From assembly GCA_905220665.1 (NCBI GenBank), contig CAJNAR010000179.1, positions 235,450 through 299,449 on the forward strand: DNA of 64,000 bases, in the 5' to 3' direction. This DNA is from Albugo candida (taxonomy: Eukaryota; Oomycota; Peronosporomycetes; Albuginales; Albuginaceae). The position numbers and the translations under genes were made by a program. Position 1 is the first letter of the stretch; every line of letters starts with the position of its first letter. Of this stretch, positions 41,381 through 52,299 are shown one piece after another. The notes beneath the pieces were generated by a model. The model searched no databases. It was not told the origin of the DNA and saw only the letters and a list, made by a program, of their open reading frames with translations.

Positions 41381-42268
41381 ATGAACACTGCGGCAGCAAA
41401 CATCGTTTCTGAGCTATCCAAAGCGGAATTTGGTTTGCACATCACCGTGAAAGTCGAAAGTGTTCTATAAACACTTTGTTATCATAGGAACTGGAGAAAG
41501 CGCACTTCAAGTGGTATTCACGGGGCAAATTGAGTCGATCCTTGCAAGTAGTACACATACAAGCTCATAGCTATCTGACAATTTCTGTAAAGATTCCTGG
41601 TGTATCAAATCTCTATTGCCGATACACGATCACGAGTGGGTCGGACTGGAAGCTTCAACACGTAAAGCATCTGTCGACCATTGACAGAATTTGTTGAGAC
41701 TCACTGCTGAACGGATTAGGGATTTGATACCGGGCTGTCACAAATCGCGTTTGGAGGCGGTCGTTGGAAGGATGGAATCACGCTGAATTTTCCCATTGAC
41801 ATTTCCTATACTACTACAAACTTGTTTGGTTGGCCTCGTGTTGTTATCAGTGTTAGTCTAGGCCTGGGTCAGGAGTCAAGCGAGGCTGATAGTATTTGCA
41901 GGTCTATGGTCTGGATGTGCTCGGAAGAGATGTTGTGAGAGGATATGGGACCACATATTTGCCAACAGCAGGATGCAATATTGTTCGTGAAATTCCGTTA
42001 TTTAAACCACAGTCTTCCTCTCTGCTGCAGCATTGGACAGCCATTTTGACTGCGACCCAGCCTGAGGTACGTCACTTTTCTACAACTGAAACGAATGCTG
42101 AGGTAGAACACTTTTTTTTAGTATTATGATTCCAGATTCATTGCTCAGAATGAAGGAAGAGCAGTTACACGAGTCTCGTCTGGAGGAATAGCTGTCCTGA
42201 GAATAAATACTATGACACGAGGGATAATGGAGCACGGATATACCATCAGACGTCCTAATGCTCGTTAA
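41381..42268 (+). CDS. B9D1: B9 domain protein 1 (ciliary transition zone)
   Basis: Six exons: 41381-41432, 41488-41543, 41593-41661, 41720-41851, 41902-42066 and 42122-42268, giving 206 residues; animal B9D1 is about the same length. The B9 core is clear: VVFTGQIESI, SNLYCRYTITSGSDWKLQ, NFPIDISYTTTNLFGWPRVV, VYGLDVLGRDVVRGYGTTYL, IPLFKPQSSSLLQ, and NEGRAVTRVSSGG. B9D1 belongs to the MKS module at the base of cilia and flagella, so it implies flagellated cells, such as zoospores. Intron 2 (41544-41592) appears to use a GC donor (GCAAGT) rather than GT; the only nearby GT site breaks the frame. Confidence 0.92.
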
Positions 42269-42780
42269 CGAACGGTGCAGTGAATGATAGTAAACGATAT
42301 GGTTTGCGTGAGTTCAATGGATTCACTGCTCCAATGATACAATTCGCTGCTGTCCCTAGGTCCTCACGTTAAGTCAAAAATAATAAACTGAATAAACCAG
42401 AGCACGCCCGGAGCATACGTCCACCTCTTTATAGTGAGCAACTGAGTGACTTCTCTTATAAGGCAAGCATGATATTATTTGAAGGAGAGTGATTACTTGC
42501 CAGATGTCGGAAACAATGTCAAGGCTTCACTTCAAAACTGATGATTGCGCACGTTCCTATGCTTCTGTCTTCGATGCGTCTGTAAAGAATGCGAGAATTC
42601 ATATAATGGCTGATTGAACCATTGGTCCTGCATATCTAAAAATGGGTGTGACTTTCTATGTACTCTGTGACAGAAAGCGAAGAAGCTTTCACTTTTGTGA
42701 TGTATCAAAAGTTGAAATATTATTTAGAGCAAGTGGAGAAATGATAACGTGGTCAGTGACTCGCATGACTAACGTTGAAG
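42269..42780. other. Convergent intergenic gap
   Basis: Between the ends of B9D1 and the CAP gene. Nothing recognised. Confidence 0.5.
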
Positions 42781-43482
42781 TCAAAACCAGTTGAGTGGAT
42801 TCAAACTCGCCCAAAACCCAGTCTTTTTTGGCTCAACCTTCGCTTGCGCAGGAGTCACCACCATACCACCACTGTTATTTGAAATCTCATCTCCTCCGTT
42901 TTTGTTCACGTTCCCATTTGATTCTGGTGTTGTTGTGGGCACACCGCTTTGTATGTATGAATTGCTGACAGGGTTCCCGATGATGATTTTTTGATTAAGA
43001 TAATTGCCTTGTGTATCATAGCAGCATGCCATAAGATGGTGCTTGGCAGCACAGCCGACCTGGTTGTGAGACCACCAAATGGCCATTGACACAGATTCGT
43101 ACTGCTGGGCAACTTCTGTCGTGTACGTCCAATCTGAGCTCATTGCTTTTATTTGTTGCATGTCTGATGCAAACTTGTTCCTAATACCATCCCAGGACTC
43201 GAATGGGAAAATAGCACAGCTTTGTTGTAAGCCTTGTACAGTAAGTATGTCCTTTTCGCTTGCTCGATGTCGAGCCACATCCTTGACAATTCTCTTCGAC
43301 TGTATCCTTAAGTGTTTATTCCAGCTGAGCTGATTAGCATTGAGTGGACCGCGAGAAGTATGATGTAGCTCTAAACAGAGTTCACGTGTTTTTCTACGTG
43401 ATAGCGCAGTCTTTCCATAGGTGATCGGAAAGAAAGTTTGCGCCGCGAACATAAAGTAAGCGATCCAGTTTGAAGACTTCAT
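42781..43482 (-). CDS. Secreted CAP/PR-1-like (SCP domain) protein
   Basis: A single-exon gene. The ATG at 43482 is chosen because it opens a signal peptide (MKSSNWIAYFMFAAQTFFPI), giving 233 residues; an in-frame ATG at 43581 would add 33. The CAP domain is seen in order: CLELHHTSRGPLNANQLSWN, SCAIFPFESWDGIRNKF, WWSHNQVGCAAKHHLMACCY and DTQGNYLNQ. These match helix 1 and the CAP1 and CAP2 signatures, although the usual H-Y-T-Q-V reads S-H-N-Q-V. A Ser/Thr/Pro/Asn-rich tail ends in FWASLNPLNWF. CAP proteins are secreted and often bind sterols or lipids; in pathogens they are often made during infection. Confidence 0.85.
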   Translation of the reverse strand: MKSSNWIAYFMFAAQTFFPITYGKTALSRRKTRELCLELHHTSRGPLNANQLSWNKHLRIQSKRIVKDVARHRASEKDILTVQGLQQSCAIFPFESWDGIRNKFASDMQQIKAMSSDWTYTTEVAQQYESVSMAIWWSHNQVGCAAKHHLMACCYDTQGNYLNQKIIIGNPVSNSYIQSGVPTTTPESNGNVNKNGGDEISNNSGGMVVTPAQAKVEPKKTGFWASLNPLNWF

Positions 43483-43824
43483 GTGATTATAAAGCTGATA
43501 AATGAAAAATAGACAGAGTTGATGGCTTGAAGCACAAGGTCCTGCATAGTTCAACATGGGTACACTGTACAAAGGAAACATTTCTTAGCCTCAGTGAACA
43601 CCTTTTTATGTTGAGCAACGCGTGTCAATCGGGTTGCATACGTATTGGATGCGTGTCATACGTGTCATACTTGCTGAAGTGGGTCAGCAGCTGATGATGA
43701 TATGTGTGGATTGCTAGGTTTGCACAGCGATGTGCCTAAAATCGTTTGCTTTTACGAAGTGTGCACCGAGTCATCAATTATCTTCCGGATTAGTCATTTC
43801 ACGACTACGTGAGCTTAAATCAAG

Positions 43825-44627
43825 GTGTGTGATGATCTGTTTAATTACATTCGACACGTTTCGGAAGGTACCAAGAGAATGAATCTCGATCAATGCAATG
43901 CACACCAATCATTTGTTGGCTTGATAGAGAACCGCTCAGTAATCTTGGCTAAGATAAAAAAAATTATTACGGCAGTGATGGTTCTTTCACAAGTGCGATG
44001 CTCGCGATAACCCAATCAGATAGACCTCATTTCCATAGCGAAACTTGTAGATCTACTGAATTTGTGATTTCTAAAAGGCGTATATTTCAGGGATGACCGA
44101 ATTTCACATCTCGAAGACCTATACCTTGATAATTTGTCGCCATCCTGGGCTTGATGGAGTAGTAAAACAAAGATCATCCAGACACTTGTTCCTGTTCATG
44201 TTTGTCGATGCATCGTATTTACACTATAAGGTCTTCTGGACGTCTAGATTTATTCTAAACATAGATGAGTGATGTATGTGATCTTTCAGCGCGTGCTTTT
44301 GCTCGGTTACCCGCTAGCATTCGAAGGCATATTTATACAACAATGATAGCCTTACTTATGTAACATGCAGTGCACTTCCTATGCCGTGCAGTGGACAAAA
44401 TCATGGAAGCAATGCAAGTTCTCGATAATTCACTCCATTTTGAGGCGCACAACCTTATTAAGTCACTCTTCTCAAAACGGCTCGAATTTCTGAACGCATT
44501 TAGTATAAATAAAAAGACCGAAAATGTTGATCAACATGCATCCAGGATTACGAATGTGCGACAGAAGTTGTTGACAGGCATTCAGCCTGGAATGATTGCC
44601 ACAATGCCGTCTAAGGCGTGCATTTGA
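43825..44627 (+). CDS. Unrecognised helical frames, possibly one split gene
   Basis: Two open stretches: 43825-44010, and 44370-44627, which follows an AG. Both are protein-like and mostly helical. The first reads CDDLFNYIRHVSEGTKRMNL, and the second MEAMQVLDNSLHFEAHNLIK. The first follows an AG and has no ATG at its front. The 360 bases between have no clear exon. They could be two exons of an unknown gene, a decayed gene, or chance. No family is recognised. Confidence 0.25.
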
Positions 44628-46229
44628 GTGTGTTACTGATCCAAGTAGATGCTTGCATCGACCTTAACGTGATTGCATCGTATTGATCAATTTCCAGATA
44701 TCAGCGAAGCCGTCGTTTTCAACACCCACCGCTGTCTGGCTAAGAGCAATTGAGTATACGCGCCGCCATGTTCGTACATGACCGCTCGTCTGGCATAAAG
44801 ACGTTGTATATGTACGTAACTACTTGCGCTGAGAACCGCAAACTGGAGAATATCTATCTTACTCATAAAGCTACTGTCTTCAAAAGCGTTTGATGTGTTT
44901 CCGGGTACGATCTTTTGAGGCTTCAGACATCCTGGTGTTGGTCTTGGACATTAACTTTGATAACTACGATAATGTATTGAGATGGAGACGATATGATCGC
45001 ATGGATTAATCTGATAGCTTTATTGCATGAATAACTTTCTATCTATCACACTTGGAGGACACATTTTTGAAATCTGCTAAGTGATGTATTACGAAAGAAG
45101 AATGCTCTAAAGTTCTGTAGCAGGCAGGAATAATCATACAGGCGCCTGGTTCTCCTCGCAACTCCTATCCAGAAGCTTGATTAGGATCGACGCGTCGTCT
45201 GTCGTAGACCATACTGAAATTGGTGCATGCGGAAATGCCGAAATAAGTAGCTCCTCTACCAGAAAATCGACGATCGCATGCTTCATAAGAGACACGAGTA
45301 ACGTGGCTATAATATCTAGACTTTTAGAGATACAAGAAATGCCTAATTTTTAAGTAAGTGGATTCATGTCTGTGCCGAATGCATAGCCTGAAGCACGTGC
45401 CTGGAGCAGCTAGATACAGCCTGAATGATGCTTTATTTTGTAGTGCATATGCGTCGGACCAATTCAAATCGGTAAGGTGGCGCTTGTCAAGGCTCAAAAA
45501 TGTGTATGTCTTACTCAGCAAATGCTCCATGGAAGTGCACTTCAGTGAGAACTACTCAGTTCTGACCATAACAAAAAAGTGCTCATGTACAGTAGTCAAG
45601 TATCCAGCGCAACCGCCTCAGAATGATCCTTTAATGAAAGTGGAAGTGTGCGGGCTCCAATTTATCTCATGATTTATCATCGGCTGGCAAAACAATAGTT
45701 TATGATCGTCTGCAAGTGACGTGATGTGGCTCAGCTAAGGACGCATAGAGAGGTGATTGTCTTAAGCACGTCAACGAGTGGTAAAAGTAGGAGATAGAAG
45801 CGCTTTTGTGAGTTTTTCGAAATATGACTACGCTTCTGATTGTCATGTAAGCTGAAGTATGCACTTCAGTGCAAAAACTCGAAATAATGTATGTGTCTCC
45901 CGATCTTATATGTTTGGCCTCGTTGGTAAAGACACTTACACACGAGGGTTTCTGACTCGGATTCAGAGTGATTGCCTCAAGAGCGCAAATCTACTGCACA
46001 GATCGAAGCATTCTCGGCTTTTCTTCTTCGATTCAATTCAGTCGGTCGCCAGGAAATTGCACCAGACATCAGCTATCATATTTCTTCCTTTCCCAAGTAT
46101 ACGACAATTACCGCCAGGAGCGGATCATTCAAGTCAAGCACGAGTGCAATCAAAATCAAAATTGCAATATATATTGACTATTTTTCGTCTGGCAAAAGCA
46201 ATTCTTCATTTTTTTATCTTGGCCAATCG
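44628..46229. other. Gene-poor stretch
   Basis: Short ORFs only (for example 45358-45672, +, Cys-rich but without an ATG). Nothing supported. Confidence 0.4.
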
Positions 46230-47258
46230 CTACAACAAGTCCTCTTCATTTGTTGCCACAAGTTTGTATGTTTTTACTTCGCCAGTATCGATGGTTACAT
46301 TGTAAGCCCTCAAAAACGAGGAACCAAGTACCCACTCGTTGCTTTCCCCCGTTGATTTCCCAATGAGAAGAGTACATATATCACCTTCAGCGATTATAAA
46401 CTGAGCCAATTTGAATTGAATTCGTTGCCCATGATGTCCAAAATCAAAGTCGAAGTTGAGTGGATGATAAAATATGTCTCTTTCATTCTCAATGGAATCA
46501 GCAATCAAACTGCATCGTCCCCGGATGCGGTTGTGTACTAGTTCCAATTTAAGATGTTCAAGATTTCCGCATTGTACGATCTGTTGGAAAATACGAGGCG
46601 GAATTCCGGATTCTATCATACCAAGTTGGAATGCAACGTTCTGATCCGCATAAGAAAACAACAGAAATTCAATGCCCGTCTTCTGGAAGTCGTTATACGT
46701 CAATATCCTTGAGGATTGTTGATTATCTCCAAAGTGAAGTCTAGGACCTTTACCCTTTACCCATGAAAATGAATACATCCCCGGATTTTTCGTAATATAG
46801 ATTTGGGGATCAATACTCGTCTCCGGAAAAGGGTACAGCTCCTTCCTTTCAACCAACTTTTGCAAAGAATTCCATTCTAGTTCCCAGCCTATATTGTATG
46901 TACCGGAACCAAATTTGTACTTAAGAAGAGCTTCTACCTTGATGCTGCTGGATGCGGCTGACTCACTTCCGTGTGTAGTCTCCCAGATCAACTCTTGAGC
47001 ACGAGATGGATTGTCCTCGATGGCGAGGATCAATTTATACAGCTTGCCTTTAGAATCGGCGGTCTCTTTCAAAGATCCATTACTCGAAAACATCACAGGG
47101 GGAGTGATATGGACTTTTAATCCCGTGTAATGGCGCTCATGCGTTTGAATGAATGATGCAGGGATCATTTTGACATGACATGCATTTAGAAATTGGTCAT
47201 GTGAGTGTATTACTCCTACGAAAACAAGGCCATACATTGTGAGGAAAGATGCTTTCAT
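46230..47258 (-). CDS. Secreted degenerate pepsin-like (A1) protein, paralogue 2
   Basis: A single-exon gene of 342 codons with an ATG start and a signal-peptide-like N-terminus (MKASFLTMYGLVFVGVIHSH). It parallels the protein at 1105-2283 along its C-terminal 200 residues: DPQIYITKNPGMYSFSW (150-166), the Cys pair at 249 and 295, FKLAQFIIAEGDICTLL and WVLGSSFLRAYNVTIDTG (309-326). The last of these is close to the A1-peptidase segment wiLGd.FlR.yy.vfD. Neither catalytic D-T/S-G motif is present; the DTG at 324-326 is in the C-terminal strand, not at an active-site position. It is probably a secreted pseudo-protease that binds rather than cuts. Confidence 0.82.
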   Translation of the reverse strand: MKASFLTMYGLVFVGVIHSHDQFLNACHVKMIPASFIQTHERHYTGLKVHITPPVMFSSNGSLKETADSKGKLYKLILAIEDNPSRAQELIWETTHGSESAASSSIKVEALLKYKFGSGTYNIGWELEWNSLQKLVERKELYPFPETSIDPQIYITKNPGMYSFSWVKGKGPRLHFGDNQQSSRILTYNDFQKTGIEFLLFSYADQNVAFQLGMIESGIPPRIFQQIVQCGNLEHLKLELVHNRIRGRCSLIADSIENERDIFYHPLNFDFDFGHHGQRIQFKLAQFIIAEGDICTLLIGKSTGESNEWVLGSSFLRAYNVTIDTGEVKTYKLVATNEEDLL

Positions 47259-47669
47259 CGTTTCTACAGGTTTTGTTTTAACTAATTGGGTTAATTCTCA
47301 CCACGAATTTTCAATACATGGAGTTGCTTAGATGTCCAACTAGCAGTATGTACATCAAAGAAAGTACTCGGCTATCTTCTGTTTACATCGACCAATTATT
47401 CACAATTCTTTAGGTATTAGCTCCTGTGCTCAGAAGGTTTGCTCCTTTTAAATTACTTGTAAGCACCGAAGCGCACCTTCTACATTATACTGCGACTGTA
47501 AAGGCTCATATCTCTGTTAAAATCAGATGCACTGGAAAATGCTTCTGATCTGGCAACTCTCTTATTCTATAAAATGGCCCTTTCTTATACTCTGAGAGAG
47601 GGAACGAATATTCTTTCTTCCATGAGTGATGCGCTGATTACTTGCGTACGTTTAGAAATCGTGAAGTGA

Positions 47670-47715
47670 AAACCTCGAATCCAACTTGTCCAAAGCCAAG
47701 TTGGATTCGAGGTTT
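47670..47715. repeat. Perfect 19 bp hairpin
   Basis: Arms 47670-47688 and 47697-47715 are exact reverse complements (aaacctcgaatccaacttg), with an 8 base loop. It lies in a gene-free stretch upstream of the pseudo-protease at 46230-47258. The function is unknown. Confidence 0.85.
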
Positions 47716-48625
47716 ATAAGACATACAATACTTCAGGGACATTCGCTGAGTTTTCGCCCCTGCTTTACATGCCAGCCTAAACATGTTTTATTACACGGGA
47801 CCATGGATCACGCTGGCGATCAATCTCGAAGTTTGATATCAAGAAAGTCTTCATCCGCGTTTGTATGATATCCCGGGTCGCTTCACGTAGAGTGGAACAG
47901 CGCTCTTTGTGTATACTTTGGGTGCATTTTCCTCCTTGAGAATTTAGTGAATAGCCCGCAGATGTTCCTCTTGTTGAGGCTGTAACCTCAAATCAAATCA
48001 TTCGTCCAAGCCGTTTTAGGGCCCAAGATTTTAATCACAGCTATGTGAAACATGTGCCACGTGCCATTGCCATCAAAGTAAGGAGGACGCAGTAAATGCG
48101 CTTCTGGAATTATCATCGTACGAATCTCGTAAAGTTTTTATGAATAAAATGGGCATCATCAGAAGACTTGCCTTTGTGGCCGTGTTACGATATGCTCGCT
48201 ACAAATTTTCTGGCTCTGGTATTTTTTTGCTTAAGACATGCAAGTTAGACAAGGAAGCGCAACGGAATTTCCTTGCAACCCGAACGTTGGAGTTTCTCAG
48301 TTACTTGGAGTAGATTCGTGGACCTCGGTGCTTGTGGCACTGTATCTCAAGAGCATCAATCAGGCCCACATTATTGGGATATTCGCAGCATGCGTAGTGA
48401 CTGTGGTGAAACGTGGCATTTCCAGACCGAGTTTTCGAGAAACCTGCTGGCCAAACTGTAGTGTGTCACATCTCAAAGCGAAATCGGTGTGCACCATATC
48501 CCTGAGGCCTTACATAGTTCGACTACTTTGGTATATTTTGTAGAGAACACTCGCTACAAATTGGTCTGTGGTCTCAATTGGATTTCCCAATAACAGAAGG
48601 TATAGCGTGATGAGATTCTACCAAG
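47716..48625. other. Gap with no supported gene
   Basis: Short overlapping frames at 48238-48543 read partly like protein, but none has a family, and the frame changes suggest decay. Confidence 0.35.
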
Positions 48626-48871
48626 CTAGGTGCTCCCGGTTGCACGATATTCTGACAACCTTTTTCGGCCCATGCTACTCTTATGAGCTTTTGGGTAGCC
48701 ATGTTGCTCGTAATCATCGCCTCTGTGGATATTTGGCACATTTGGTGAATACTCGCTCTTTCTTCCATCTTTGTCATCGGCTTCTTTGGACGGAAGCGTC
48801 AGCCTGTACATGGAGATAGTTTCTAGGAAGCATAGAAAAAGCACATGTCTCAGATGACTTGTATTTGACAT
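48626..48871 (-). CDS. Possible small secreted protein, 81 aa
   Basis: The ATG at 48871 opens a short n-region and hydrophobic stretch (HVLFLCFLETISMY). A highly hydrophilic mature part follows (KEADDKDGRKSEYS, then RGDDYEQHG and MGRKRLSEY). This is the composition expected of a small secreted protein. No known motif of oomycete effectors is clearly present. It could be a chance ORF, because a plus-strand frame overlaps it. Confidence 0.3.
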   Translation of the reverse strand: MSNTSHLRHVLFLCFLETISMYRLTLPSKEADDKDGRKSEYSPNVPNIHRGDDYEQHGYPKAHKSSMGRKRLSEYRATGST

Positions 48872-51800
48872 TGACGAGGACGAATATTGCCGGTTTACTG
48901 GAAGGCGGTAGACGTGGATCCCAGACCTTTTACACGGCACAAGAATATGCGAGGTCAACGTTCCATGGGTACACCCGACGATTGGCATTACGGTGAAATC
49001 GAAGTTATGATCTGATTGCCACCTGTCAGAAGCATCAGGAGCACAGCTATGACAAAATCATCTCGCCTCCAGCACATTGTCATGGCTTATTTAGACCCAT
49101 CAGAGGTAGTCGACTCCACTTCGAGTCTCTCCACTTGTCAAATGCTTTTCATCGAATGCTCATGCAACCTAATACAATTTTGTTGCAGCATCGCAGACCA
49201 TAGGGCTCCGATTCCTGACTCCATTCATATACGTTCTCAATCGACGCAATTCGAGCTTCATGCCCATTGACTGCAAGGATGAATTCTGTTTGAATCGAAT
49301 CGACTAAGCTAATAGTCAGTTCAATCGGTTGATAGCACAACGCCAAATAACTATTAAATTAATTGAACGTGAGCGATTGAGCGTTCGTTTAACGTGCATC
49401 GTGCAAATGATGGGATGTTGATCAAAGCTGCTTTTTGCACTTGAAATGACTTCATGATTTAGTGTTCTCCTGGCAATCAAGCTAGGGGAAATGGTCACGT
49501 AGTTGTTATGGGAAGTATAATGAAGCCGAGTTGATCGCCAATGATAGTCAGTACAAATTCAAAGCTCGTAGATATATTCAGTGCGTCCCGCATGATGATT
49601 GATTGAGGTTTGCGTTTGTGAGGAATATTCATCAAAACTTCCAATTTCCTATCAGAAAGCCGGGAAGCAGTACAATATATTGCGACTCTGGAGTTTCTTT
49701 GAGCTATTTGCACTACTTTGTACAAGGAGATGCCATTTGCATATACTGCAACCCAGGTTTTCTCAATCCAGACACCCTTTTCTACCATCGCCAGCTTAAT
49801 CGCCCGTACGTTCAAATTCGACATATTGCAATGACATTCCTTTATAAACCTCTCCGTTACACGATGCTATCCTTTTCAACGTGAGCAAGGGGTCATAGTA
49901 TTGACGCGAGCAAAATCAATAAGGAGGCTTGCTTCCAGTGAATGAATTATCTTGATCGAAGCAAACTTTCATGCTAGCTTTGGCGATAGTTCAACAATTG
50001 GAAGTGTGCACAATCCATTACGCAAAGCAGTCGGCCTCCTTAGGAAAACAAACAAAACGAGTGGAGACAACTCAATAATTGTCCGTCACTTTTATCAATT
50101 GGTTCGCGTCAAATATACAGCATAGGTGAGACAATAATGTGCAAGATGTTCCAAAAGCTAAACCTTTTCATAGAGTGTTTACTGATTGATACGAAGTGCA
50201 TCAAATTGCGGAATTCCAATGACATGATTATCCTGTATTGGATGATACGGATTCTGACCAAAACATTATCGCTCGTCGTAGGGAATCAGTCTCCGTATGT
50301 GTGAATTCACTTTCTGCTTGAAGAAAGCACACGTGTTATGAGCCTGTGATATCAATCAGAGACTGTGATGTGAGTAGTAAAGCTGAGTTTATTTCTATTT
50401 GTAAGCAAGTTTGACGAGCAAGAAAGTCGATAAATAAACGTTTGCTGACATTTGTATACGATTAGAGAATATGACAGAAGGCGGTCGTTGTTGATGTTCG
50501 ACTTCGATAGTGAGTGCAGTCATTGAATATGCTCATCTTGTTTACGACTTCACGTACGAAATCCTATTTTGTGGTGTGAAGGACATATACATCTCGCATG
50601 TGATATGCTCGACGCTGTGGTCGCAGCATGCTCTTCCGCGCTATCTTTCACGCTCAGTAAATATAGTATCAATTGAGATACTGATCAACGATGCTTAGTA
50701 GAGCGCATGACATCGTAATGAGGCGGTACTCTTATTTCATTTGATAAGCGACAATTCAACATGTACAACGAGTGTTCCCTTTTGATGTTAGTCAGCAGCC
50801 AGCGCATAAAAACGACGTTTCCCAGCAAATTGATCTTCTTTACTTCTCAGAGTGCTAGGTAGGAGATAGTACTGATCTGATTGTAACAGACAAGTTCTCA
50901 ACTATTTTACTACACGTACAACGTGCCAAATGGATTACGGTGAGTATGCGTCAGATGTTGGATTCGGAAAGAAGACGCTTACTATGGTAAGCAACGCTTC
51001 GCCTTCTTTGTCCAAGTCCGCAGGTTCTATTTCTCTACATAATGGCGCATTTAGGCTGTGAATTGCGTTAATGTACGATCCTAAGCTACTGTATGCTAAT
51101 ACAATACTTTCGGGCAGGTTATGGATTGTAATTTATGTGGCATACGACTGCAAAATTCAGCTTCTTATTCGCTGGAACAGATGTTCCTTGATCTGATTGG
51201 ATACGTTTTTCATACTTTTTCAAATGGGTATGTTTGGAGTTAGCCTAGATTAACGTGAAGGACGTAATGAGCGACCACCTTCATGCAACAAATATCTACT
51301 AAAAGTGTAAAAAGATGTATCCCCTATTTTATCGACGATTGGCCCCATGTCTCCGTAGATCAATCGAGATTGTACAATCGCCTGCTTGCGACACGTTTCG
51401 ATGAGTATCGATGAAGCAAACGGCTAGCGCACGATGCGCTCGGTTCGATTCAAAGATGAAGATCATTAAGACCCTAATACACCATTTCAAGTACTAGTCA
51501 TCGGGAATTTCTAGGGACTTTTGCAAGTGGAGAGCTTTGCGTCAACATAAACAGTCCTGGTGATATACTCTTCGAATCTTAAGGATTCTTTGAAAGAGGG
51601 AATCAAAGCCACCCACTCACTTCAAATTCTTTTACGCAAATTGTAAGATATCTGTGATGGGAACGAACAGTAGATAGCCGCGCATCTGTGCTTTTCTGAT
51701 TATACGAGTTGCACCTTTAACACGCACTAGCGCCAGCTTAATGTACCGTACACAGAAATGATCCATCAGCATCGATGATATGAAAAGATCGATTTGCCGT

Positions 51801-52299
51801 CAGTCGATTCCGTAGCAAAAACGATCACGAACAAACACATCTGCTGCGATATACCTCGGTCTCAGCATCGCATTATTGGGTAGCAGGATTCGACACGTTG
51901 AAATATTGTCACAGAACAAGAATTCGCGTCTTTACGATACATCACGGAGAATGGGTGCACTCGCCAAGCTTCTTCTCACAGTGTTTGCATTGGAATAGAT
52001 GCAAAAAAACTGTATCTGGAAATCATGCGGGAACCGCGGTAGCAAGCACGGTTCAAGCTGCTGTCGATTGTGCTTATAAATTGGTTTATGGGATGTAGTC
52101 TCGTGCTGTGAGGCGTCGAAGACACTGCTCGTGTGAAGATTATGAATTTGGTTTGATTATTGTCATTGATCTGGTCGTACCTACATTAAGTAAAACTTCG
52201 GCCCAGCACATCCCCATCATGTGTATGTACTCTCCGATCGCTACCATTTCGACTATCATGTACAGCTGCATGTTACCCGTTATCGACAGCCGGGTTAAT
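48872..52299. other. Long gene-poor stretch
   Basis: No supported gene. 49603-49884 (+) has a Cys-x2-Cys frame (GDAICIYCNPGFLNPDTLF) loosely like the secreted family at 16849 and 32852. 51898-52098 (+) has a protein-like end (AGTAVASTVQAAVDCAYKL) but no ATG. The satellite array begins at about 52300. Confidence 0.4.

Noticed and set aside
51898..52098. Plus-strand frame ending AGTAVASTVQAAVDCAYKL, first thought to be a PP2C phosphatase fragment
   Set aside because: It lacks the D-G-H-G metal motif and a start codon, and the likeness is only a few residues.
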